Source of the DNA: Acidobacteriaceae bacterium
Lineage (GTDB): Bacteria > Acidobacteriota > Terriglobia > Terriglobales > Acidobacteriaceae
Reading direction: 5' to 3'
Length of the DNA stretch: 18,438 bases
Assembly (NCBI GenBank): GCA_003162495.1
Contig: PMOF01000150.1
Span: 4,749-23,186 of the forward strand
Each line of letters opens with the position of its first letter. The first letter of the stretch is position 1. Below, piece by piece: positions 1-6,682 of this stretch. Position numbers and translations under genes: made by a program. Under the pieces are notes generated by a model. The model saw only the letters and a list, made by a program, of their open reading frames with translations, was not told the DNA's origin and made no database searches.

Positions 1-1157
1 GCGGGGCGGACCAGCGCGGTCGAGGGCGTGGCGGCGTCCTGCAGGATGGAAGCGCGCCAGGCTGCGGCATATTTTTTTGACGTGAGTTCTGCGGCGGGGA
101 TGGTGTTGTAGTCGGGATCGCCGAGGTAGTCGGAACGGTCCATGTAGGCGCGGCGGTAGGCTTCAACGATCAGGTGCATGGAAGCCGGAGTGCGGTCGCC
201 CAACTTGGCCAGATCGTAGCCTTCCAGGATGTTGAGGGCGCTGAGCAGGACGATGCCGCCGGACGAAGGCGGCGGAGCGCTGAGGACGGTGTAGTTGTGG
301 AAGCTGCCGGTGATGGGGGTCCGCTCGACGACGGTGTATTGGGCAAGATCATCAAGGGTGAGGAGTGCGCCGCCTTTGCTGAGCTCGTCGATCAGCTCGT
401 GGGCCATTTTGCCGCGGTAGAAGGTGTCCGGATCGGCGGCAATGCGCTCCAGGGTGTGAGCGAGGGCCGGCTGGGCGAACGTCTCGCCTCCCTTGTAGAG
501 TTGGCCGTCGCGCTGGAAGATGCGTTTGGAGTCGGGAAATTTGGCCAGGTCGGGATCACTGAGCTCTTTGGCCTCCTCGGCGCTGAGGACGAAGCCGCCG
601 CCGGCAAGCTTGATCGCTGGAGCCATGACGCGTGCGAGACCGAGCTTGCCGTACTTGCGCTCGGCGTAAACCAGGCCGGCGACCGAGCCGGGCGTGGCAA
701 TGGAGCGGTAGCCGATGACGCTCGATTGCAGGCTGTCGCCGGGGAGGACGTTGCCCTGCGCGTCCTGGTACATGGTTTCAGTGGCGGCAAGCGGGGCCTT
801 CTCGCGGTAGTCGATGAACGTTGCGTGGCCGTCGTGGGTGCGGAGCAGAAGAAAGCCGCCGCCGCCAAGGTTGCCGGCCGCGGGATGGACCACGGCGAGC
901 GCAAAGCCGGTGGCGACAGCGGCGTCGACGGCGTTGCCGCCGGCTCGGAGGGTCTCAAGGCCGGCGTCGGAGGCGAGATGGTGAACGCTGACGACTATGC
1001 CGTGCTGAGCGCGGACTGGCTGCTCGTCCAGATAGGGGATCACTTTCTTTGTGGCCTCCTGGGCGGAGATCTGGGCGACCTGAGTGAAAACGGCGGGGAT
1101 GGTGAGCGCGGCGCCGGTGAGGGCGGCCAGGATGGGGAGGATGGCCGGTTGATTCAT
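1..1157 (-). CDS. ggt: Gamma-glutamyltranspeptidase, N-terminal part (runs off the window)
   Basis: Reading leftwards from ATG at 1157-1155, an uninterrupted frame of 385 codons reaches the window edge without a stop. The translation matches the large subunit of gamma-glutamyltranspeptidase, an Ntn hydrolase that cleaves and transfers the gamma-glutamyl group of glutathione in the periplasm. Visible family blocks are the GGNAVDAAVAT motif near residue 62, HPAAGNLGGGGF near residue 80, the DYRE stretch near residue 102, and APPPSSGG near residue 305. The first 30 or so residues are hydrophobic and look like an export signal, but with no Lys or Arg before the hydrophobic core. The autoprocessing Thr and the small subunit would lie just outside the window, so activity cannot be judged. 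No strong Shine-Dalgarno is visible. It is divergent from the gene at 1335. Confidence 0.95.
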   Translation of the reverse strand, partial: MNQPAILPILAALTGAALTIPAVFTQVAQISAQEATKKVIPYLDEQPVRAQHGIVVSVHHLASDAGLETLRAGGNAVDAAVATGFALAVVHPAAGNLGGGGFLLLRTHDGHATFIDYREKAPLAATETMYQDAQGNVLPGDSLQSSVIGYRSIATPGSVAGLVYAERKYGKLGLARVMAPAIKLAGGGFVLSAEEAKELSDPDLAKFPDSKRIFQRDGQLYKGGETFAQPALAHTLERIAADPDTFYRGKMAHELIDELSKGGALLTLDDLAQYTVVERTPITGSFHNYTVLSAPPPSSGGIVLLSALNILEGYDLAKLGDRTPASMHLIVEAYRRAYMDRSDYLGDPDYNTIPAAELTSKKYAAAWRASILQDAATPSTALVRP

Positions 1158-1334
1158 GTGTTTTGACAGGATAACGCGAAACGGGGGCGCCTCGAGAAAT
1201 CGGCAGGGGGTCCCTTTCCGATTGCGGTAGGTCACCAAAGACCGCTGGGCCGCGTCAAAACCTGCAACCAGTGGAGTCCGATTGGGATGCCTACTCAAGG
1301 GAATGGAATCGAATTCAGGTTCAGGGAGAGCGCG

Positions 1335-1952
1335 ATGCAAAGGAAACGATTGAAGGCGGCTTTTCTACTGATGGGAGTGGCGGCGCTGGGATGCGCGTCG
1401 GCCAGTGCGCAGACCGATGTGGCGGGAAGCCTTTACGGAGCGTTCAGCGGGACGACCACCGGCAATGGCGTCCAGCAGAGTCCATCCAACTCTGCGGGCG
1501 CGCTGCTGGAGGTGCGGCATATTTCTAATCCGATTGTGGGGTATGAAGGGACCTATTCGTTTAATCACGCAACCCAGACCTATTCCGCGACCGTCAGTTG
1601 CGGCCTTCCTTGTAACACACCCAATCCGACGCCGGTGTTGGCCAACGCGCATGAAGTGACCGCGGATTGGATCGCTTCATTGAAGATCGCGAACCTGCGG
1701 CCGTTTGCTCTGGCGGGCGTCGGGCTACTGTTCGATGTTCCCAGCGGCGGGCAGGCCGACACAAGCACGGCAACAAAGCCGGTGTTTGTTTACGGCGCGG
1801 GACTGGACTGGGGACTGCTGCCGCATATCGGGCTGCGGTTCCAGTATCGCGGGAACCTGTACAAAGCGCCTAACCTGACTACGTTGTTTACATCGACCGG
1901 AGCGTTCACGCAAACGTCGGAGCCGATGATCGGCGCGTACCTCCGGTTTTGA
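1335..1952 (+). CDS. Small outer-membrane beta-barrel protein
   Basis: 205 residues. The frame is open from 1287, but ATG 1335 is preferred: it has a GGGAGA ribosome site about seven bases upstream and begins a classic signal peptide (basic MQRKRLK, a hydrophobic core, and an A-S-A-Q cleavage region near residue 26). The mature part alternates short polar and aromatic stretches, as amphipathic beta-strands do, and ends in YLRF with a C-terminal Phe, the usual BAM recognition signature. The size suits an eight-stranded OmpA/OmpW-like barrel; similar short barrels are common in acidobacteria. Two cysteines near residue 90 (SCGLPC) could form a loop disulfide. No substrate or partner can be named. 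It converges on the next gene with only ten bases between the stop codons. Confidence 0.85.
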   Translation: MQRKRLKAAFLLMGVAALGCASASAQTDVAGSLYGAFSGTTTGNGVQQSPSNSAGALLEVRHISNPIVGYEGTYSFNHATQTYSATVSCGLPCNTPNPTPVLANAHEVTADWIASLKIANLRPFALAGVGLLFDVPSGGQADTSTATKPVFVYGAGLDWGLLPHIGLRFQYRGNLYKAPNLTTLFTSTGAFTQTSEPMIGAYLRF

Positions 1953-1962
1953 TGGGGTTGCC

Positions 1963-2550
1963 TCAGCGGCCGCTTATGAGCATGAATCCATCAACGGGCG
2001 TGCGGCAGACTTTCCCCGCGGCAAGTTTCCAAGTGGAGCCATCGGCGTAGGTGATGGAATCAAGATCAATCGAGTAGACCGCCGACAGGCCGGGCACCAC
2101 AAGGTCTGAAGAAACATCTTTGCCGGGTCCGGCGGGAAAAGTGATGCTCAGTGTCTTCGCCGCATCGGATGAGTTGCCTGTGGACCGTTGCGTCTGCGTA
2201 ACGCGGTTCCTGGGGGTGAGTCCGCGTACGGTAACTGTGGCCCCGGTTATGCGGGTGAAATCCGGATTGGCAAGAGTCAGATGAAGCCGCTGCGCGGGTC
2301 CTTTGGGTGGGTTGTTATCCACCTCCCGTCGGCTCCAGTTGGCGGCTTGTTGCGCGCGCACCGAAACCGGACAAGCGCTGTTTTGCTGCTGTGGGCTGAT
2401 CACGATGGTCTGCGTCTGGTGTTGGTCGTTCGATAGGCCCTCCATCGATGCGACCCCAAACCCCTGAGTCGGCTGGCGGCTGGCGGTTTGGGCGGCCAGG
2501 GTGGCGGAGGCCAACAGGACAGCCAGCGAGAATAGCGTGGGGCGGTTCAT
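1963..2550 (-). CDS. Secreted protein of unknown function
   Basis: 195 residues from ATG 2550 to TGA at 1963. The frame is open further upstream to 2652, but ATG 2550 has GGAGA about eight bases before it and starts a signal peptide (MNRPTLF, hydrophobic core, A-A-Q near residue 21). The mature protein is polar with two cysteines, C60 and C182, which could bridge N- and C-terminal parts. A central RLHLTLANP stretch and the DLDSITYADGSTWK block near residue 162 look like beta-sandwich strands. I recall proteins with this pattern recurring in acidobacteria as uncharacterised exported proteins, but no function is known to me. It appears monocistronic, with a candidate promoter at 2624-2652. Confidence 0.85.
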   Translation of the reverse strand: MNRPTLFSLAVLLASATLAAQTASRQPTQGFGVASMEGLSNDQHQTQTIVISPQQQNSACPVSVRAQQAANWSRREVDNNPPKGPAQRLHLTLANPDFTRITGATVTVRGLTPRNRVTQTQRSTGNSSDAAKTLSITFPAGPGKDVSSDLVVPGLSAVYSIDLDSITYADGSTWKLAAGKVCRTPVDGFMLISGR

Positions 2551-2623
2551 TCCAGAAGTCTCCTTGATAAGGGAATTCGGGATATTGCGTGGCTCCTGAA
2601 CGCTGAGGCAAGCGCACGGTAAC

Positions 2624-2652
2624 AGGGTACTCCCGGGGTTTTTGAGGGTCAA
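2624..2652 (-). promoter_or_regulatory. Candidate sigma70-type promoter for the secreted protein at 1963-2550
   Basis: On the minus strand TTGACC (2652-2647) and TACCCT (2629-2624) are separated by exactly 17 bases. The -35 matches five of six consensus bases and the -10 matches three of six. The predicted start near 2617 would leave a leader of about 65 bases before ATG 2550. Confidence 0.45.
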
Positions 2653-2770
2653 GGCAGGGGGGCCTTTGGCTAATGTTGATGGTCAAGGCTCTAGGCCGGG
2701 CCGGAGGATGGGTGGTGGGTATTTAAGTGGTTCGGTGCTGAGCAATAAGGAACAGTTGGTGGGAGCGGCC

Positions 2771-2779
2771 TGCGATAAT
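2771..2779 (+). promoter_or_regulatory. Candidate extended -10 element giving a leaderless mRNA
   Basis: TGC-GATAAT fits the extended -10 form TGn-TATAAT at five of the six hexamer positions. Its end at 2779 lies seven bases before ATG 2787, so transcription would start at or beside the start codon. No convincing -35 is seen 16-18 bases upstream, and no Shine-Dalgarno lies within 20 bases of the ATG. Confidence 0.35.
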
Positions 2780-2786
2780 ATGCTTC

Positions 2787-3554
2787 ATGCTCTTCCAACC
2801 TGGCAAAGGCATATTTTGGGGCGTCGTATTGGTTCTTGCGGCCGGAGGGTTGCGGCCAGAGGCGGCGAATACCGGCTCCTTTGCGGCGCTGAGCTCCCCG
2901 CAGATTGTGGAGCAGATGCGACTCCATAACCTGGCGCGGACGGAAGGCCTGAAGCAGTACAAAGCACTGCGGCATTACAGCGTGGTGTACAAAGGTTACT
3001 CATCCACGGTCGCAGCCAGGATGGACGTGGAAGTCAACTACAATGCTTCCTCGGGAAAGAGCTTTCAGATCGTTTCACAGAGCGGATCCAAGTTTCTTTT
3101 GGACAAGGTGCTGAAGCGGGCGGTGGACAGCGAAAAGGAAGCCTCGCGGGATCCAGCGGCAACGGCCCTGACGGCAGCAAATTACAAGTTCCATTTGCTG
3201 GGGAGCGAGAACGTGGCCGGGCGGCCGGCCTACATTTTGGACGTGGAACCGGTGACATCGAGCAAGTTTCTCTATCGCGGCAAAATCTGGGTCGATGCAG
3301 CGGACTTCGCTCTGGTGAAGATTGATGCGCAACCAGGCAAGAATCCTTCGTTCTGGATCGCGCGGACGCTGATCCAGCAAAGCTTTGCCAAGACGGACAG
3401 CTTCTGGTTCCCGGACCAGAACCGGAGTGAGACCAACGTCCGGATTGGCGGCACGGCGGTGCTGACCATCGATTATGGGCGCTATCGTGTGCTGCCGGAT
3501 GCGGCGATTCAGAGCGCCGGGGCGCCAGCGGTTACGGCAGCAACTTCCGAATGA
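2787..3554 (+). CDS. LolA/LolB-like periplasmic protein (outer-membrane lipoprotein-sorting fold)
   Basis: 255 residues. The start region has a hydrophobic export signal (core around residues 10-22). The mature protein has the features of the LolA/DUF4292-type half-barrel: a helical N-terminal stretch (residues 37-65), then beta-rich segments including the block around residues 150-180 (RPAYILDVEP, then GKIWVDAADFALVKID). This is followed by FWIARTL and the SFWFPDQNRSETNVRI segment, and an LTIDYGRYRV strand near residue 230. Known members carry lipid or lipoprotein through the periplasm. Whether this one is a true LolA cannot be said; acidobacteria carry many such paralogues. No ribosome site is visible close to the ATG. 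The C-terminus is low in complexity (Ala-rich) and overlaps the converging glycosyltransferase by 23 bases. Confidence 0.83.
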   Translation: MLFQPGKGIFWGVVLVLAAGGLRPEAANTGSFAALSSPQIVEQMRLHNLARTEGLKQYKALRHYSVVYKGYSSTVAARMDVEVNYNASSGKSFQIVSQSGSKFLLDKVLKRAVDSEKEASRDPAATALTAANYKFHLLGSENVAGRPAYILDVEPVTSSKFLYRGKIWVDAADFALVKIDAQPGKNPSFWIARTLIQQSFAKTDSFWFPDQNRSETNVRIGGTAVLTIDYGRYRVLPDAAIQSAGAPAVTAATSE

Positions 3555-4764
3555 CGAAGAGAGTGGCCTTTGCTGCGAATCTCTTTATACGGAAACGAAT
3601 GCCGGGATGAGCGGGGGCAGGCGCGGGGGTAGTGGAAATCGGCTGTTGCTCGCACGCGGTACGGTAGTGCTCGAGCAGCATGCCGGTCGCGGCTTTCCAA
3701 CTGTGCTCGGCGGCATGGGTTCTGGCCATTTCTCCCACGGTCGCCCGTTTTTCTGCTGACAACAGCAGTTCCTTCACTGCGGCCACGGCTTGGCCTTCAT
3801 CGTCGAAAAGATAGCCGCTGACCCCATGCTCAATCAGCTCGGGAATGCCCCCGGCGCGGGCGGCCACGACGGGCAGACCGGAGGACATGGCTTCAAGAAT
3901 GACCAGCCCCAGGGTCTCCGTGCGGGAAGGCATCACGAAGATATCGCTTGAGGCGAAGGCCTGGGCGAGTTCTTCTCCGTGCAGAAAGCCGGCGAAGTAG
4001 ACGGGCAGGCCGGCGAAGTGTTGCTGCAGGACTTTGTGGTGCGGCCCGTCGCCAACCAGGGCCAGTCGTACATTGGGCAAGGCTTGCAGGATGGGCTTGA
4101 TTCTCTCGATGTTTTTTTCAGCGGAGAGTCGGCCAACATACAGCAGCAGGGGACTGTCGGGGTGGCCCTCGGTGAGCCGCTCGCGCATGGCAGCGGAACG
4201 GCTTGTGGGCTGGAAGCGATCCGCGTCGACGCCGCCCGGCCAGAGGGCAAGAGGGCCGATTCCATGCAGGTGCAGTTGCTCGATCATGGCCACTGAGGTG
4301 CAGAGGGTGAGGGTGGCGCGTTTGTGGCGCAGCCGGAGGAGTGGCCAGATCCAGGGCTCCATAAAACCAAACTTATAGTAGTGCAGGTATTGGGGAAGAT
4401 CGGTGTGGTAAGAGATCACGAGCGGGAGATGGAGGGCTCCGCCATTCGATCCGCCACCGTAGTAAAGCGCGGCAATTCCCAGCAGAGCAGGGTCGGCCAC
4501 ATGGATGAGGTCGGGTTGGAATTCGACCATCGCGTTGCGCATGGAGGCGCGCGGGAGGGAAAGACGGAGTTCCGGGTAGAGGGCGAATGAGCGGCCCTTG
4601 ATGCCCACGATTCGGGATTGCTGAAAATGGTCGAAGCCACCATCCGGTGCAAAGATGAGCACCTGATGACCCAGGCGTTCCAGTTGAATGACGGTCTGCG
4701 CGAGCGTCGTGACGATCCCGTCCACTTTGGGGATGAAAGTTTCAGTAAAAAGGGCAATTCGCAT
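3532..4764 (-). CDS. GT4-family glycosyltransferase (SqdX/MgtA-like)
   Basis: 410 residues from ATG 4764. A GT-B fold retaining glycosyltransferase: the N-terminal domain starts MRIALFTETF and carries KVDGIVTTL (13-21) and SYHTDLP (118-124). The C-terminal nucleotide-sugar domain has YVGRLSAEKN (209-218), with the usual phosphate-binding Arg212 and Lys217. The E-x7-E motif follows at Glu283 and Glu291 (ETLGLVILE), then the Gly-rich ARAGGIPELIEHG. The closest well-known types are alpha-mannosyltransferases of the MgtA kind and the sulfoquinovosyl transferase SqdX, so a lipid or glycolipid acceptor at the inner membrane is plausible. In support, the last 25 residues form a basic amphipathic helix (RIKRFAAKATLFVIRKLLP) after a Pro/Ala-rich linker. 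Donor and acceptor are not determinable. It is transcribed divergently from 4925. Confidence 0.93.
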   Translation of the reverse strand: MRIALFTETFIPKVDGIVTTLAQTVIQLERLGHQVLIFAPDGGFDHFQQSRIVGIKGRSFALYPELRLSLPRASMRNAMVEFQPDLIHVADPALLGIAALYYGGGSNGGALHLPLVISYHTDLPQYLHYYKFGFMEPWIWPLLRLRHKRATLTLCTSVAMIEQLHLHGIGPLALWPGGVDADRFQPTSRSAAMRERLTEGHPDSPLLLYVGRLSAEKNIERIKPILQALPNVRLALVGDGPHHKVLQQHFAGLPVYFAGFLHGEELAQAFASSDIFVMPSRTETLGLVILEAMSSGLPVVAARAGGIPELIEHGVSGYLFDDEGQAVAAVKELLLSAEKRATVGEMARTHAAEHSWKAATGMLLEHYRTACEQQPISTTPAPAPAHPGIRFRIKRFAAKATLFVIRKLLP

Positions 4765-4907
4765 GGGTAAGTCAGGGGGCTTCTTTTTAGCCGGAATGCA
4801 ACCGAGAGTATCACGGCTGAACCGGAGTTAGCGTGCGAAACCGTGGATCGGAGGCATTCCGGCACGGCATCTCAGCGGCGGTTGGCGGGGGCCGGGCTGG
4901 AGGCTGC

Positions 4908-4916
4908 TGTGATACC
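4908..4916 (+). promoter_or_regulatory. Candidate extended -10 element just before the gene at 4925
   Basis: TGT-GATACC has the extended -10 layout (TGn followed by a hexamer with four of six consensus bases). It ends at 4916, eight bases before ATG 4925, which would give a leader of only one or two bases. The same arrangement occurs at 2771. No good -35 is seen. If translation starts at 5015 instead, the leader would be about 90 bases. Confidence 0.28.
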
Positions 4917-4924
4917 GTTTTAGT

Positions 4925-5422
4925 ATGGCGTCGCTGAGGCAGGCCGGAGTCTTTGGGCCTGTATTGAACGCCCGCGATGCAGCGGGAATGGGGGGCGGTG
5001 CGCGTAACCAATCCATGTCACAGCAGCCGGAGTTGACGTCTCCATCGTTTGCCGCGAGCTCGGCTCCTGCGCCTGGGGGCGTGGTCGGCACCGTTTCTGA
5101 ATCCGACGCTCAATTGGCTGTCGCGGCCGCAACTCGGGCTGTCGACGGACCGCCGGGCAGAGGGCCTGCCCCGCAGCGGATTCCGCGTTGGCTGGAGCGT
5201 GCCGAGCTGTTCTTGCGAGTGCTGCTGCGGATGTATATCGGGTTGGCGGTCTGTTATGCACCGTGGTCCCGGATTTTCTGGGACCAGAACCCGCTTTTTC
5301 AGCATTTCCCCGCGCTTTCAATGATTGCCACAAGCGGAGCAGTACGGGGCATGATTTCAGGATTAGGGCTTTTGAATCTGTGGATTGCATTTCGCGATGC
5401 GTTTCGCCACAGGGACGGGTGA
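4925..5422 (+). CDS. Small membrane protein of unknown function, coupled to the LOG-family gene
   Basis: 165 residues from ATG 4925; ATG 4988 and ATG 5015 are alternatives, the last giving 135 residues. None has an ideal ribosome site, so the start is uncertain. The N-terminal 85 residues are Ala/Pro/Gly-rich and probably disordered. The C-terminal half has two hydrophobic segments: residues 94-112, ending in an aromatic YAPWSRIFW face, and residues 135-157 (SGAVRGMISGLGLLNLWIAF). A basic tail (RDAFRHRDG) follows. This predicts a two-pass inner-membrane protein with a cytoplasmic N-terminus. The stop is three bases before the ATG of the LOG-family gene, so the two are almost surely cotranscribed. 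I do not recognise a family. Confidence 0.75.
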   Translation: MASLRQAGVFGPVLNARDAAGMGGGARNQSMSQQPELTSPSFAASSAPAPGGVVGTVSESDAQLAVAAATRAVDGPPGRGPAPQRIPRWLERAELFLRVLLRMYIGLAVCYAPWSRIFWDQNPLFQHFPALSMIATSGAVRGMISGLGLLNLWIAFRDAFRHRDG

Positions 5423-5425
5423 GAG

Positions 5426-6475
5426 ATGGGCGATGAGGGACGAAGGACGATGGACCAGGAACTGGATCGGCCTCCGTTGGTTCAATCGGTTCCGGCGCCT
5501 CTGCAGCCGGCGCCGCTGGCGTATGAGAATCCTGCCTTCCTGAACAGCCCGGACGGGCGCCTGATCCGGGTCATGGCGGAGTACCTGGAGCCGCTGGCGC
5601 GCTTCCGGCGAGAGAATATTCAGGATACGGTGGTGTTTTTTGGGTCGGCGCGGTTTCGCGGGCGGGCCGAGGCCGATCATGAATTGGAATTGCTGGACAA
5701 CACCGGCTCCAGCCAGCCGGCCCCCAGCCACGAGCAGCCGGCCAGTGTTCCCGAGATTGTTGAAGGCACGGCAACGGATTTGCAGCGCAAGCGGGCGGTG
5801 GCGGCAGTTGAGATGGCCCGCTACTATGAGGACGCGCGCCGGCTGGCGGGGTTGCTCACCAACTGGGCTAAAAAGATTCCGTCAAAGCGGCACCGGTTTG
5901 TGGTCACCTCCGGAGGTGGGCCGGGTATTATGGAGGCCGCCAATCGCGGCGCTTATGAGGCGGGCGGAAAGACCATCGGACTCAATATCCGTCTACCCTT
6001 TGAGCAGGCGCCGAACCCTTTCATTACCCCGTCGCTGAACTTCGAATTTCACTATTTCTTCATGCGCAAGCTGTGGTTTGCGTACCTGTCGAAGGCGCTG
6101 GTCGTGTTTCCGGGGGGATTCGGCACGCTGGATGAGATGTTCGAAATTCTCACCCTGGCCCAGACCGAAAAGCTGGCCAAGAAGATCACCGTGGTGATTT
6201 ACGGCTCGGAGTATTGGAAGAAGGTTTTCAACCTGGACATGCTGGTGGATAAGGGAACCATCTCGCCTAAGGACATTGAACTGTTCCAGTTTGCGGATAC
6301 GCCGGAGCAGGCATTCGAGATGCTCAAGCAGGGACTCACCGAGAACCACCTGCTGGCCGAGGCAGCGGCGAGAAAGCCTGTCGAGGGTGCGGAGACGCCG
6401 CATGGCGAGGAACTGATGGCGGGATGGACGGTTGATGATTTCCTGGGGCCGGAAATGGCCAAGGTCAGCAAGTAA
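5426..6475 (+). CDS. LOG-family (lysine-decarboxylase-like) nucleotide 5'-monophosphate phosphoribohydrolase-like protein
   Basis: 349 residues; ATG 5450 (eight residues shorter, with GAGGG about ten bases upstream) is an equally good start. The hallmark signatures of the LOG/YgdH fold are present: SGGGPGIMEAANRGA beginning at residue 162, and PGGFGTLDE at residues 229-237 followed by the ILTLAQTEK helix. Family members release the base from nucleoside 5'-monophosphates; E. coli PpnN and the cytokinin-activating LOG enzymes are the characterised cases. The SLNFEFHYFFMRK segment near residue 200 is typical of larger bacterial members. Between the first strand (VVFFGSARF, about residue 71) and the GGGPG loop lies a Pro/Ser-rich insertion (residues 92-112) that is probably a flexible loop. 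The C-terminal 35 residues extend past the core domain. Cytoplasmic; the substrate base is unknown. Confidence 0.9.
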   Translation: MGDEGRRTMDQELDRPPLVQSVPAPLQPAPLAYENPAFLNSPDGRLIRVMAEYLEPLARFRRENIQDTVVFFGSARFRGRAEADHELELLDNTGSSQPAPSHEQPASVPEIVEGTATDLQRKRAVAAVEMARYYEDARRLAGLLTNWAKKIPSKRHRFVVTSGGGPGIMEAANRGAYEAGGKTIGLNIRLPFEQAPNPFITPSLNFEFHYFFMRKLWFAYLSKALVVFPGGFGTLDEMFEILTLAQTEKLAKKITVVIYGSEYWKKVFNLDMLVDKGTISPKDIELFQFADTPEQAFEMLKQGLTENHLLAEAAARKPVEGAETPHGEELMAGWTVDDFLGPEMAKVSK

Positions 6476-6682
6476 AGAGGTTGCCGGCTAACTATCGCTT
6501 GTTAGTCGCTGAATGCTCAGGTAAGCTTAGTAAATTTTCGACAATGGTCCGGGGATTGCCGGTAACTTGATTGATTCCTTTTCTCGATTGAAAGGGGATT
6601 CGCGTTCCCTTAATCCCACATTCATGGTCGGGAATTGAGACTGGAACTGGAAATTGGGGAACGATTTCGGGGGAGGGGAAAA
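6476..6682. other. Intergenic region between the LOG-family and PHP genes
   Basis: 207 bases without a supported gene. A seven-pair hairpin with one G-U pair (6486-6492 with 6501-6507, eight-base loop) follows the LOG stop but lacks a T-tract, so it is at best a weak terminator or an mRNA 3'-end stabiliser. The frame of the PHP gene is open back to a TTG at 6635, but the ATG at 6683 has the much better ribosome site. No convincing promoter pair stands out. Confidence 0.4.

Noticed and set aside
174..1166. 330-codon open frame on the + strand
   Set aside because: It lies antisense to the clearly recognisable gamma-glutamyltranspeptidase; its translation is Gly/Ala/Val-rich with no motif, as expected opposite a GC-rich gene.
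2647..2689. Nine-base direct repeat GGTCAAGGC at 2647 and 2681
   Set aside because: The first copy overlaps the candidate -35 of the minus-strand promoter, but two short copies are not enough to claim an operator.
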